Of a stretch of DNA of 64,000 nt, positions 31,380 through 43,501 are shown piece by piece. Origin of the DNA: Theocolax elegans (taxonomy: Eukaryota; Arthropoda; Insecta; Hymenoptera; Cerocephalidae); the NCBI GenBank assembly GCA_026168455.1, contig CM047425.1, positions 28,062,256 to 28,126,255 on the forward strand, in the 5' to 3' direction. Made by a program: the position numbers and the translations under genes. Under the pieces are notes generated by a model. It searched no databases, was not told the DNA's origin, and was given only the letters and a program-made list of their open reading frames with translations. Each line of letters opens with the position of its first letter. Position 1 is the first letter of the stretch.

Positions 31380-34219
31380 CTAAACGCTGGTACCTGATAT
31401 TAGAAAATTAAAAAGTCGAGACTTAAATAAATTTACATTTCTCGCAAGTTTCAAATCAGACGGCAAAGAGTCCCACAAGTCCATGGCTTGAATCGTAAAG
31501 GAGCTGCGATAGGTATTCGTTACCGTGATAGGTCGCTCAAAGTAGGATTGCTTATTACGAGTAGATCGGCGCAGATCTGCACTAGGTGGAGGGAACAACT
31601 CATGCAATTACTCCGGTCTTCCAGTAGTCAGAACCTTGTAAGTCAAGACACCCATAGAGTATCTGCGGCGTTGAGTAACTGACAACCAATTCAATTTTCT
31701 AATAAATTCCTCCAACCTAGCATCCTTTTTTAAGCGAAATATATAACGCACACAAACATGTAAAAGGCGCTGCAATTTAACATTCAAATAGTCCGGTAAG
31801 TCGCAATAAACCAAATTTCTATAATCAAAATGCGGCAATACTAACGCAGCTACCAGTCTTTTCCGCAAAGGCAGTGATAAAAAATTTCCGCAGTTTCGCA
31901 ATTTATGAAGAGTGCCATGTATTCTTGAGGCGACACCAGAGATGTGAGCATTCCATTGTAGGCTACCACAGATAATAATCCCAAGGTCACGAACAGATTT
32001 AACCAATGGAATCTCGTGGCCATCAACCAGAAGAGGAGGCAATGATTCTCTATCCACAAATCTCAACTGCTGTACCGAACCAATTAAAATCGCCTGGGTT
32101 TTACTGAAATTCAAGTCAAGACCATGCTCCTGTGCCCATTTGGAGACTATAGCACCATCAGCCGCCAATTTCTCGATACACGAATTACAATCGCCTGGAC
32201 GACAGTGTAAGTATAATTGCAAGTCGTCAGCAAACAACATGCCCTTTGAAAAAACCAATCGACTCAAGATGGAATTTATAAAAATCAAAAAGTTTGTAGG
32301 TCCAGGAATTGAACCCTGTGGGACACCAGCAGACGTTTCGAGGTAGTACCAAAGAGCTCCATCCTCACCAATAACTGCCTGAGAACGTCCATCCAAATAA
32401 GAAAAAAAACATTCTATAACGTCATTCTCAAAATTCATATGTTTAAGGATTTTCAAAAGCTCAGCGTGACTTATAGTGTCAAAAGCTTTCTTAAAATCGA
32501 ACAGCAACAAGAACGTAACCATACCTCTATCGATGGCAAGGCGAATATCTTCCGTAATTCTTAACAAGGCAGTCTGAGTACTAAACGAGGTACGAAATCC
32601 CGACTGAAAAGGTGATAGGATATTATTTCCCTCTAAATGTTCTATAATTTGTTGGGTCACCAAACGATCAAAGACTTTGGCAAAATGGGCGAGATTCGCA
32701 ATTGGTCTAGTGTCTGAAGGCGATGACGGTTTGGGAATTTTGCTAAGAGGTACAATCGAAGCTCGCTTTCATACAGAAGGATACAATTTAGTTTGTAATG
32801 ACAGGTTAAATAAATTTGTAAAAATCGGCACAATTGAGTGTAAAACGTCCTTGAAGTAGCACAGCGACAAACCATCCGAACTTCGACTCTTGACCTTAGG
32901 GAGGCAAACTATAAAAGACTCAACTACTTCATTTTGAGTAATAGGTCGAAATGAGAATGAGGGAAAATCCGTTACTGGGGCAATGTTTAAGATCTCAGCT
33001 AACTGGTGTAAACTGCATGCAGGATGGCGCCTAGTGACCGATATATAATACTGTGAGAGATCGTCAATCGAGAAAAACTTAAATGGGGAGTCGAAGGACT
33101 CGTTAACAATACCCAATCTTCTAAGAAGACGCCAGCAATCCGAACCGCCCGAACTACCCTGTAACATACGCTCGAAATACGAGTCTCTAGCCTGCCTAAT
33201 TTCACGCTTAAGATGTTTTCGAAACCTTTTATAATCCGCCAATAAGATGCCATCACCTCGAGGTCTTACTAACTTGTACATTTTATTTCGCTTTTTTCGT
33301 TTGGTTATAAGGGTGTCGGTCATCCGTAGAGCTAAGCGCGGGCGAACCAAACGAGAAACCAAAGGGGCGTACCTATCAAGATTCGTAGTAAGAGAACTCT
33401 GTATGAAATCTAAGTAGGAGTCTATATCTGTGCAATCACCCAGCATTTCCCGAATGAGGGCAAAATCATCTCAAACTGCTATTGAAAATTCAGCAGGATT
33501 AAAGTTCTTGAAATCTCGGGTAGAGCGCACATTTAACTCAGTTCTCACAACAGGTAAAAGATAATCAATAAGTATATAGTCATGACCACATATAAAAGGG
33601 CTAGATGATTGCTTGGACATTTTAATCTTCAAATCAGAATCGGTGATAAAGTCATCGAGCCAAGTATCTGAATTATCACAATGGTGGGTAGCTTTAAATG
33701 GCACCAAATATAAAGAATACTCACTAATTAATTCTAACAAATGCGAGCTATAATAATCTAAAGTTAATAAATTCGAGTTCAGATCTCCAGCAATGATAAT
33801 ATTGCTATATATATATGACAATATTCCTGAAGAGTCTTGAAAAAATTTGACAAAGTATGACCCTTAGGCCTGCGATAAACTGATGCCAATAATAACTTTG
33901 TGGAATCAAACAACAAAAGCAGATATTCAGTATCATTCACATTTCCAATTTGTGGAGATTCCAAAATACGAAAAGTTATTCCGTTTTTAATATAGCATGC
34001 CACACCACCGCCTTGCATAAAATCACGCTTACCAGTGGCCGAGACCAAACCTCGGTCATTACGTACTAATGTATAATCTGGTAAATTGTACATAGAATTT
34101 GGGCGATTTGGTGTACACCATGATTCAGAGACTGTAAGAATATCTACCTTTTCCAGTGCTAGTAAGGACTCCAGTTCGGCAAGATGACTCAGCAAGGAAT
34201 TTGCATTTACCTGAGCCAC
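31380..34219 (-). pseudogene. Non-LTR ORF2: APE endonuclease and reverse transcriptase
   Basis: Leftward. The endonuclease starts at 34219 (MAQVNANSLLSHLAELESLL, SESWCTPNRP, ASVYRRPKG) and continues after a frameshift near 33780-33830 (IIAGDLNSN, THHCDNSDTWLDDFI, GHDYILID). A linker region (32769-33446) leads into RT: SPFQSGFR, LLFDFKKAFDTISH, SAGVPQGSIPGP and the catalytic FADDLQLY. The C-terminus reads QAMDLWDSLPSDLK, a typical ending. In-frame stops lie at 33471, 32769 and 31608; the first two sit where a Trp codon is expected (TGG to TGA). The enzyme would nick target DNA and prime cDNA synthesis; this copy cannot do so. Confidence 0.88.
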
Positions 34220-34273
34220 TCTTAGAGAGGATCGGATAACAGAGCAACCACCATCCGTCGGAGTGCAAGGCAG

Positions 34274-35326
34274 TCACAAGAGTTTTTCAAGATCAGCTGC
34301 TGAATTTATCTGCAGACGTTCTGAGTTGTCGTCTTTTTTTACAAAAATTACACTATCTCTTGTCCAAATGTATTTATAATTTAGTGGCTTTAATTTGGTT
34401 TTGACAAACATGTGGAGTTCGTGTACGGCAGGTGGCAGCATTTCATAAATATTTATCAATTTTGTAGAAAAATCCCCAGCATCAGCTATGATATCACCGC
34501 ACTTTATGTTACCAAATTTACGCTTAGTTTCAAGAATGAAATTACGAACTTCTACCGATTTAAACCTAATTACAATGGATTTGGTAGACGGTGATGATGA
34601 TGACTGAGATGATGCAGAATCCGAAGGTTTCTTAGGAACAAGCGAGCGCACATCGAGTATATCGCTGCAAAGATAATTAAGGTTTAAACAAAAAAAAATA
34701 TTCTTAGCTAAATCCAAAATGGGCAAAGAGCACGAGGATGGGATACCGACAAGTTTTAGCTGAGTATTTGGTGCAGCAGTCACACGCATATCCTTAAGCT
34801 GCTCTACCTCACTGCGCAATGTAGCATTCTCATGCTCCAGGGCAGATATACGGGTATTTTGTTGTTCCAATTTGCTATTTATATCATCCAGGCGTACATT
34901 TATAGAAGCAGTGTCCGTCCTTGAACTGCGAAAAAGAAAGGCAGCTTGCTGCGAATGCGACATAGAGTCCCAATCCGTCGGCAACTCCATCTCCTCTGCA
35001 ACAGTGGACAACAAACCTGAGACTGAGTTACACTGTGAAGAAGGCTACGAGAAGAAGTTACGAGTGGAATCCAAAATTGAATGACGTGCTGCAGCTGATG
35101 TAGCCGAGGCCTTCTTGCTGGACAAAGAGCTCAAGTATACAGACCTATCAACAGGAAAACTTAAATTATTAAAGCAGCAAACATCCTCGGATTTGTTTTG
35201 CAAAAAAGTGGCAGCACAGCTTGGATGAAACTGCTTGTCACACTGGTCACAAACTCTGATTAACAAAGAGATAGACTTAGCACAACGGAAACACTTTGTC
35301 ACCCTTGAATTATTGGGCTTACTCAT
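34274..35326 (-). pseudogene. Non-LTR ORF1: PHD-type finger, coiled coil, RRM-like region; one stop
   Basis: One leftward frame broken only by a TAG at 35045-35047. The first part (MSKPNNSRVTKCFRCAKS) has a PHD-like C-x2-C / C-x2-C / H-x2-C finger (CDQCDKQFHPSC). After the stop come a coiled coil with heptads (INSKLEQQNTRISALEHE) and a C-terminal domain (SIVIRFKSVEVRNFILET, KYIWTRDSVIFVK) resembling the RNA-binding core of ORF1 proteins. ORF1 products bind element RNA and act as chaperones. It lies 55 bp upstream of ORF2. Confidence 0.8.
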
Positions 35327-35414
35327 CTAAACTAAATTCATAAAATCCAAAACTTAAACTCACAATTTGTTTGCCATATAGCACAATACCGAAATTAAAA
35401 ATTTAAAATACTGT

Positions 35415-36170
35415 CATTTAAGAGAGAGAGAGAGAGAGAGAGAGATTGATAACTTTTATTGGATATTAGGGGTAACACCCCATATACACTGAAGAGATTA
35501 TATAAAATAGCGCATACAAAATAGTGTAACAGCAAATAAAATATATCAATAAAAAATAACATTAATAATCGTAGTAAAAAGAATAAAATAATACAATAAT
35601 ACACAACAAAAAATAAAAACAAATACACAAATAAATAAATAAATACATAAATTAATACATTACATACAAAATAAATAAATCAAGCTTCAGACGCGAAAAC
35701 GCTTAGCTACTTTAATTAAGATTAGGACTTATAAACGCATACAAAAATAAAATATAAAGGCGCCAAACAAAAAATAAAGATAAACAATGCGAATAGTACA
35801 AAAATAATCTCCTAAGCTCGACCGACAGGCACCCCAATTTGAGACGATAGGGCGTCACATGCTCACGCCAAGGAATGTTCCCTCGCACAATGCGCATGCA
35901 CGCGTTTAGTAAGTGTTAGAGTTTTAAGTTCTTAGTGACATCAAGGTCGTTAAACACCGCACATGCGTAATAAAAGTGCGGGAATACAAGCGCCTCCACA
36001 AGATTCTTCCTATTCTGACGTAAAAGTGCACGTTTTAAGAATCTCAAGGAGTGAAGGACCCCAGAACGCGCTGGGACACCGACGCAACGTGACACGATTA
36101 ATCGAGGATAGACGTTATTCAGACCCCCAGCGATTCGACTTCGGACTCATTTAAGTAAATTACCATTTAT
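35415..36170 (-). mobile_element. 5'-truncated related non-LTR element
   Basis: On the minus strand about 36090-35890 reads the RT C-terminal region (RALLRQNRKNLVEALVFPHF, then MRIVRGNIPWREHVTPYRLK after a stop). An AT-rich 3' UTR follows and a (TC)n tail at 35421-35444 preceded by AATAAAAGTTATC. The full-length neighbour has the same tail style (AATAAAACTTCTTC then TCTCTC). It is 5'-truncated, as expected for target-primed reverse transcription. Confidence 0.7.
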
Positions 36171-36711
36171 TGAAAGATTGAAGATGGCCCACCAATGAGC
36201 GTCGAGAGTGACACATCAGAGCCCACCAATTAGAAATTTTGTTTATTTTTAAGATTTTGAAATAAGATAACAAGGTTATCGGTAAAGTAGGGCGTAATAT
36301 TATCAATGAGGGATGATAAATTATTATGAAATGAATTATTTATATCAGATGGCGGTGGGTAATACTTAGAAAAAAATGAATATAATGCAATATACTACTG
36401 TTCAATGATTGAAACTCTCTTCAAGTATACAAAAATATGTAAATGACGATACAGCAAGATATTGAAATATTGATTTATTTATTTTGTTTTCAGTTAAAAT
36501 TAATATAATATACTTAAATTGATGATTTAAAAATAACAATTTTTGGCGACTGAGAAGTAAAAAATGAAAAATTTTAAGTAGTAATAATAGGTTACGTTGT
36601 ACAAATATTACATTGTTTTTGCGAATAATTTATTATTTACAAACAATTACAGTTAAATATTTTATAATAAATAACACTAAATAAGTTAATAATTTCATTA
36701 AATAAGTTAAA
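36171..36711. other. AT-rich stretch without recognisable gene
   Basis: Possibly the 3' flank or 3' UTR of the leftward gene whose terminal exon is at 36712-36801. Nothing else is recognised. Confidence 0.35.
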
Positions 36712-36801
36712 TTAGTAATAACTATAATTCTCATCTTGGTTTTTCTTTGGTATACGTCGTCCTTCGCCTAGTCTTCCACTAACTTTGGCTGATTTCTGTT
36801 T
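36712..36801 (-). CDS. Putative terminal exon of the MULE-derived gene
   Basis: Minus strand: acceptor ttactttttag, then a 29-codon basic frame (KQKSAKVSGRLGEGRRIPKK to ENYSYY) ending TAA at 36712-36714. It opens in phase 0, matching the phase-0 end of the exon at 42575-42693. The Lys/Arg-rich content suits a nuclear protein tail. Assignment to this gene rests on strand, order, phase and acidic-to-basic tail logic, not on homology. Confidence 0.5.
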   Translation of the reverse strand, partial: KQKSAKVSGRLGEGRRIPKKNQDENYSYY

Positions 36802-37520
36802 CTAAAAAGTAATAATTTTATTTTATTTTAGTTTACATCGGATTAAATTAAATTAACTGCGAGAGAACTGTAAAAGATTTTTCTATGAGAATTTGAATTG
36901 ACCACATTAAATGTCATAACTGAAAAAAAATCATGTGCATGTTTTCGAACTACATTTTTTAAATATTGTATTCTATTTTTCTGAATTAGCTTTGAGGAGG
37001 TCACAAAACATTCCGTTAAATCTTTCCCATCTTTTAAAAAGGGCACTTTGCACACGCGAAACGTTAAGAATCATCAATTTAAGATATACATATATTATTC
37101 TAAAGATATAGTTAACATCAAATCATGTAAATTTTTACGTTAGAAATTTATAAACACTGAGTTACGAAAATTTCACTCTTGATATTTTTTTTAATTTTAT
37201 ATGGATAAATCACTCAAATTAATTTAACAACAGAATGCGAATAAAAATTGTAATAAAAAATTAAATAAAATAGTAAATGTTTATCTATTTTTTTAGTGGA
37301 TTTGTATATTTAATAATATTGAAATTCTCAAGAAATAATGCATACAATGTAAGGCCTAGGAAGTCAATTTCGCCTCGTTTAATCGGTTCACTCTTGCTTT
37401 GGTCAAACCCAAATGTTTAAACAAGGAGAAAATTACTTTCACACCCGAGAAACGTATAATATACTTTTATGAAACATGAGTAAAACCAAATTGTGGTTTT
37501 AAACAGAATCTGTTAAAATA

Positions 37521-38110
37521 TTTTTTGTAACACATGCACGAAAATCGCGTTTTTGCGTCCTAAAAATAGGGTCTAAAGTAGTCCTTTTTCGGCCAGCGCG
37601 CATAAATAATTTCTATAAAAAAACTGCAAATTCATATATGAAACAACAAAAGTATAAATCATACCATGGGATGAAGAAGAACTCTATAAAAAAACGCCCA
37701 CTCCCACGTTTTGCGGGCGATTTTTTTATGAACAGCGGGTTTTTTTTATAGAGTCCTTTAGCGCCCTTTGCAAATGTATAATACATATTTATATACATAG
37801 GTGCATAAATATATACATATACATATACATCAAATTGAAATTGGTGGTGATTAAAAATGCATTTGCTAGCGTAGTAATTGCGTAGATTACCGATTTTAAA
37901 AACTCCTTAAACGTGAACATTCGTGCCCTTGTCACAAAAAATATGGTGTGCACCAAGGGCTAAGTGGGCTTTTTTACCTCGTGTTTTTCGTACTCGGCTT
38001 CGGTGAGCAATATGTATTCGCCTTCGGCTCGTCCTAGCTCACCTGCACCTCGTACTGCAAAACCACACTCGGCTTAGAAAAGCCCACTTTACGCTCTTGG
38101 CACACATTAA
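37521..38110. repeat. Dispersed repeat, copy 1
   Basis: Starts TTTTTTGTAACACATGCACG and shares, in order, TTTTTCGGCC, TATAAAAAAACTGC, CATATATGAAACAACAAAA, CACAAAAAATATGGTGTGC and AAGTGGGCTTTTTTACCTCG with the copy at 38804. Its first about 70 bp recur inverted at about 62640-62715, next to an R1-type fragment, so it may be untranslated sequence of a retroelement. Confidence 0.75.
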
Positions 38111-38803
38111 ACTATTTCAATACTTTACTATAGTTCTACTGTATTACATTACGATTAGAACCATCTTAATGCAAGTTAATCTAATTTAATTCTTACGTTC
38201 TTATTTTCTTTAATCTCTACTTCTTTCAATTTTCGTTTCTTGCATTCTTTAACCTTCTTTTTCTCCTCTTTTTTTCAAATCTTCTTTTGATTCTTCCTGT
38301 AACATAAACCATACAAGTTTTTGTTAATTAACGTATTCTTTTACCGTGAATTTTCAGTGAAGTACAGTTTTTTTACATTTAATTTATCCCAATGATTGTG
38401 AAGTGAAACAGAAACTAGTGTTAAGGGGGTAATAAACTCAGATTTTATCCTCCTTATCTTACAAGCCAAAAAAGTTATATAATATTAGTTATAATTAGAA
38501 TAGAACGCTAATTTACGCAAATCTATGCGAACAGTGCCTTTTCTTAATTAATAATTTATCTATAAGTAAAATTTGAAGCGTAAATATTGATTGGCTTTCG
38601 AGTAATCCCTTACGAACATTTACGATAATTTTGTACAATGTGCTTGCCAAATTGGAAGTCATGTCAAGATTTTTAGCAAAGAATTTCTCGAGAATTAGTC
38701 AATATTTGTTTTAAATTTTACATGCAGATAAATTAATAATAAATGAAGGACACTGTTCTCCTAGATTTATGAAAATTTATGTCCTTTTTTCAATTATAAT
38801 TAA

Positions 38804-39273
38804 TTTTTTGTAACACATGCACGAAAATCGCATTTTTGCGCCCTAAAAATATGGTCTCAAGTAGTCCTTTTTCGGCCGGCGGCCAAAAAAATTTTCTATA
38901 AAAAAACTGCGAATTCATATATGAAACAACAAAACTATAAATCATACCAGGGGATGAAAAAGGATTCTGTTAAAAAAAACGCCCGCTCTTCATAAAAAAA
39001 AACGCCTGCTCCCACGTTTTTCGGGCGATTTTTTTATGAACAGCAGGTACATAGGTGCATAAATATACACACATACATGGATAAAATTGAATTTGGTGGT
39101 GATTGAAAATGAATTTGTTAGCGTAGTAATTGAATAGATTACCGATTTTAAAAGTTTCTTATAAACGCGAATATTGGTGTCCTTGTCACAAAAAATATGG
39201 TGTGCTCCAAAGGCTAAGTGGGCTTTTTTACCTCGTGTTTTTCGTACTCGGTTTAAAAAAACCCTTGGCACAC
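38804..39273. repeat. Dispersed repeat, copy 2
   Basis: Same orientation as copy 1 and offset about 1283 bp. It lacks the internal GCAATATGTATTCGCCTTCG region near the right end. Ends CTTGGCACACATTATAC. Confidence 0.75.
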
Positions 39274-39420
39274 ATTATACTGTTATGCGATATTTCAGGT
39301 AGATAGGATAAAAGTTGGCTTTGGTACCCCCTTGAACAGTTTGTGTAAAGGCATTTAAAATATTTGAAAAATGAATTATGGACACTGCATAAAAAAGTAT
39401 TTTTAAAAACTTTACACTTA

Positions 39421-40088
39421 CAAGGAGAGGACCAACCCTTCGGACAACGAATCTTTACCAAACTCTAGGATATGATTTCTACTATAGAAATATGAAAAAA
39501 GCCGGTGTTTTAGATTCCCATGCCCCTTTTTACGATAGATATAAGCAAATAACGAAAATCTCACCGAAAAAATGTTTGACTTTGATTGCTTATAACTCGG
39601 AAACAAATAGAGATATGATCCCAAACTCAAATCCAGCAGAAAACTGAGATCAAATAGATACGATTTGAGAAGAAGAAGCTCAAATGTCTTGATTTGGTCA
39701 AAAGTTATGAAAGAAATAAGAATTTAACAATATTTTGGCCTAAAAATTAATACATTTTTTTATTCAAAATATTCATCCGTTACATTTTTATTTCTTCCAT
39801 AACTTTTGACCAAATCAAGATATTTTAGCTTCTTATTTTCAAATCGTATCTACTTGATCTCAGTTTTCTGCTGGATTTGAGTTTGGGATCATATCTCTAT
39901 TTGTTTCCGAGTTATAAGCAATCGAAGTTAAACATTTTTTCGGTGAGATTTTTCGTTATTTGCTTATATCTATCGTAAAAAGGGGCATTGGAATCTAAAA
40001 CACCGGCTTTCTTTATATTTTTATAGTAAAAATAATATCCTAGAATTTGGTAAAGATCCATTGTCCGAAGGGTTGGTCCTTTCCTTGT
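39421..40088. mobile_element. Foldback element P2, 668 bp
   Basis: The left end CAAGGAGAGGACCAACCCTT and the right end (complement CAAGGAAAGGACCAACCCTT) are long terminal inverted repeats that run almost to the centre, making the whole element a hairpin. TA lies on both sides, fitting TA-target insertion. No transposase. Confidence 0.88.
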
Positions 40089-40904
40089 TAGTTTTATTAT
40101 TTATGTGGTAAGATGGAATAACGAATATGAAGCATTTTTCATAAGTCCGTGATATTGACGTTTAAATCTTTGAATAAAAGTTTCGTCTGGAATAAAGATA
40201 ATTCATGGTTGATGATGATTAGTTACTCGAATAACATTTTATATAAGTATGTTGCCATCAAAGTATGACCAAGAATGATTTTTCTCTGTGAATATTCACT
40301 TTTTGCAAAATGTATGTTCGCTTTCAAAAAAAGTGCATGGATTCTCACTTTTAAGATAGGGAACATTCACTATTTGAGTTTTATTAAAATTTTTGTTTTT
40401 TGCTATCCGTCACCTTTATTTTCTTTTCTTTTTTCAAATCATTTTTGGTCGTCAAATGTTCCACCACAGTCTCTGAGGTCAGCTGTTCTTTTTCATTGGT
40501 CATCGATTCATTCTGTAATCATAATAACAATTCATCAAACGGAAGTATTTTGGGCTAATATTAATATTTAAAGCTTATTAAAAGGATGCTTAATTATGGT
40601 CAGAGTATGTAATTTTTGTAATACAATGAAATAATTATACTGTCTTGTTTTTAACAAAAATTAGAAGGTAAGTACCATTATAAACGTAAAAATAGTTTTT
40701 GTTGAGTAATTTATACAAAATGATTGATTCTTTTTTTAAGGAGTTTTATTATAAGTGAATAGTTATATCTCCAAAAGTAAAAACTTCGTAATTTTTTCTA
40801 AAGTAAGTTCAGATTTTACAAAAAGTGCATATTCACTTTTTTATTTCATTATTATTATTAATTTGTATTTTAATTTAATTAAAGTAAGATGCTAAGTTTA
40901 TTAA

Positions 40905-41572
40905 CAAGGAGAGTGTCTCAGATGCGGGAAACGGATCAGAATAAAAATTTTAGGATTTGTTTTCCACCATGAAAATATCAAGAAAACTAGAGCAAGTTTT
41001 GTCCCATGCTTCGTTTTACGCAAGTTATGGGCAATTAAAGCAAATAATAAAAAATACTTCCACTTGAAAAGATTATAACTAGGAAACAAATTGAGGTACA
41101 AGGACTGGAACCGAAATCCGGAAGAAAACTGAGATCAAGTAGATGCGATTTGAAAAAAAAGCTCATATCGGTTAATTTTCATCGAAGTTTTGGAAAAAAT
41201 AAGAAATCGAATTTAACCAAAATATTGTAGTAACAATGTGTTGAATTTTTAGTTAAAATTTCTCTTATTTCTTATTTTTCCGTAATTTCGAGGAAAATGA
41301 ACCGATTTGACTCCTTTTTTCCAAATCGTATCTACTTAATCTCCGCTTTCTTGTCGTTTTTGGATTGAAGGTCTTTCTTCATTTTTGACCGAGTTACAAG
41401 CGATTAAAATGAAAGTCTTTTTTTTTACAAAAGTTCCTTTAATTGCTCACATAATTTGCGTAAAACGAAGCAAGGCACAAAACTATTCCGGTTTTCTTAA
41501 TATTTCTGTTATAGAAAACATATCCTAAAATTTCGATAAGATCCGTTGTCCGCATCTGAGACACTCTCCTTG
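40905..41572. mobile_element. Foldback element P2, diverged copy, 668 bp
   Basis: Left end CAAGGAGAGTGTCTCAGATG, mirrored at the right end. Same length and layout as the copy at 39421 but with different terminal text after CAAGGAGAG, so it is a subfamily. The copy at 12861 belongs closer to this one (AGGAGAGTGT). Confidence 0.88.
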
Positions 41573-42574
41573 TAAGTTTTATCTATTTAAATTGATTTAA
41601 ATTTATTAAATTTTTTGGTTTATTTTAAATTTGGTATAGATTAATTCTTTATCATAATGCAGTTGATAAGTATATTGTAGTGAGAGAGAAGCCAGGCGAA
41701 ATAATTTAATCCTTTGATTTGTTGTTTAAAATTATATTATTTATATTCAATTTAAATTACTTAACAGAATTATCTAATTTTCTTTTTTTTCTTTCAAATT
41801 TAACTGCATTTAACATAAACTCTCAGGCACTTCACCTAATGACTTGTCATCACTGAACATACTATTTTTTATGTTTATATCTCCTAAAAGTGTTGATTAA
41901 TTAAATTGGTTATGAGAACAAATTTGTACATGTATTCTTTTAAGTTTAATTAAATTATAAATTTTCATTATTTTGTTTAGTATTACAATTCCTAAACAAT
42001 TAAATAAATATATTTATCAAATTACAAAGGTCTACCAGAAATCTTAGTGCCAAATCAAGTTGTCATCGGCTTTTCATTATTTTACAGCAATTAGATCATG
42101 TTCGTCTTGTGAGATACGCAGCTGCATCAAAAGCAATTATTATTTACCACACTACTATATAGTATATCAAGCGAAAGTTCATAGAAAAGAATCAAGGTTT
42201 TTTTAGAAACCAATTTAGAAAGAATTTTAACAAATTAATTTAGCGGTTGCGCTAATATTGTTAATGCAGAAAAATCAAATTTAAACACTTTTTTATAACG
42301 CAATATAAAAATTTTATAACAAAAATTGTACAACATTTAAATTTACCGTTTCCTTGCTAAATTTGAGATTTAAAACAGCTTTTATGTCTCATTTTGAAAT
42401 GTTACAAAAACGAAATGAGCTTTATTAAAATGCGGCTATTCGTAGAAAATATTCACCATAATTCAAATTTGCAGCTTATGATTTTTAAATTTTAATTACG
42501 TTATACTGCATAGCCTGCATTTTTATATAATTGCTTAACAATTACAAAAAGTCTAAAAAGTAAAAATTATGTAC

Positions 42575-42693
42575 CGATTGCGAGATTTCATCGTCAGACA
42601 AATATTTGAAATCATTAAAATCCATCTCCGAATCTTCATTGTCTGAATCCTCAATCTTCTCAATTTCTTCAATTACTGCATCCGTGAATTCAA
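42575..42693 (-). CDS. Putative acidic exon of the MULE-derived gene
   Basis: 119-bp minus-strand exon: acceptor attattgttacag, donor gtacat. It enters in phase 1 (two bases complete the codon left by the exon at 45684) and leaves in phase 0. The 39 codons read EFTDAVIEEIEKIEDSDNED then a second acidic stretch ending FKYLSDDEISQS. No domain; acidic linker. If the weak donor is not used the frame ends 15 codons later. Support: open frame, splice signals and phase agreement on both sides. Confidence 0.55.
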
Positions 42694-43501
42694 CTGTAAC
42701 AATAATTATTTTATACTTACTTTCTCAAAGTTCGCAAAATCATATACACACAGTTGGGAAAAAGAGCATCGAATAAAACAACGATCACGATATTAAATTT
42801 AGGAACTCAAATATTAGTATTTCGTATATGTATGATTGTCACGAATAAGTGTTTTTTTACACTCAAATTTAATCAAATTCAATGGCAGCTGTCTACAATT
42901 TTAACTCAAACATTATATGCTAATTATAATTTTAAAATCTGAAAAATATGAATTTATTGTTGAAAGCATGCCTGAGGGCTTGACTAAAGAATTTTTTGTT
43001 TATAAAATAATACAGGGATTATTCTGCTTAATAATGCTTTCTCTTTATTTCGTGGTCTTAGTGTTGGTGCGATTCTCAATTCGTCTTAGTAACTTTATAC
43101 AATTAAAAAAATGATAAATATTATTAAAATATTGCGTTGCATTTAAAATTAACAAATTGAGTTAGATATAAATTATAAAAATTCAGTAATTATTTAGCGA
43201 ACATAATTACGTGTCACGGTAATGACAGCTAAGGTAATAACATTTGGCACTAAATTCAATAAACGAATAAATATCCATTTGCCTACTTTACAAACTTTGT
43301 ATTTTTAACATTTTTCTCGTATTTTGGTAAAGAATAAATTTACGCACTGCTTAAAAGAGCTTTCCACGGTAATGACGTTTTTTTACCACAACACTATTGT
43401 TTAAATAAAAAGTATAAATGTAAATAAATAAAATAAATAAATAAATAAATAAATAGATAAAATATTTTTTACCACACCACGCGTAAAGTGCCTACTGTAC
43501 T

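Larger units (their letters stand above)
31108..35340 (-). mobile_element. CR1/Jockey-superfamily non-LTR retrotransposon, nearly full length
   Basis: A leftward element with a PHD-finger/coiled-coil ORF1, an APE-endonuclease/RT ORF2, a 3' UTR with a 40-bp tandem repeat and a (TCTC)-rich tail around 31110-31140. The PHD-like finger plus APE plus RT order and the short-repeat tail fit the CR1 group (Kiri-like); the exact clade is uncertain. ORF2 has one frame shift and three stops, so the copy is inactive. Its 5' end abuts the tail of a truncated relative at 35415. Confidence 0.8.
36802..42574 (-). other. Putative intron 3 of the MULE-derived gene, transposon-rich
   Basis: No coding sequence recognised between the two candidate exons. 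It holds two direct copies of a dispersed repeat (37521-38110, 38804-39273) and two 668-bp foldback elements (39421-40088, 40905-41572), separated by AT-rich DNA. Confidence 0.4.

Noticed and set aside
42085..42160. Plus-strand exon-like frame after a ttacag acceptor (reading QLDHVRLVRYAAASKAI)
   Set aside because: Too short, no donor or homology, and it conflicts with the leftward gene model without other support.
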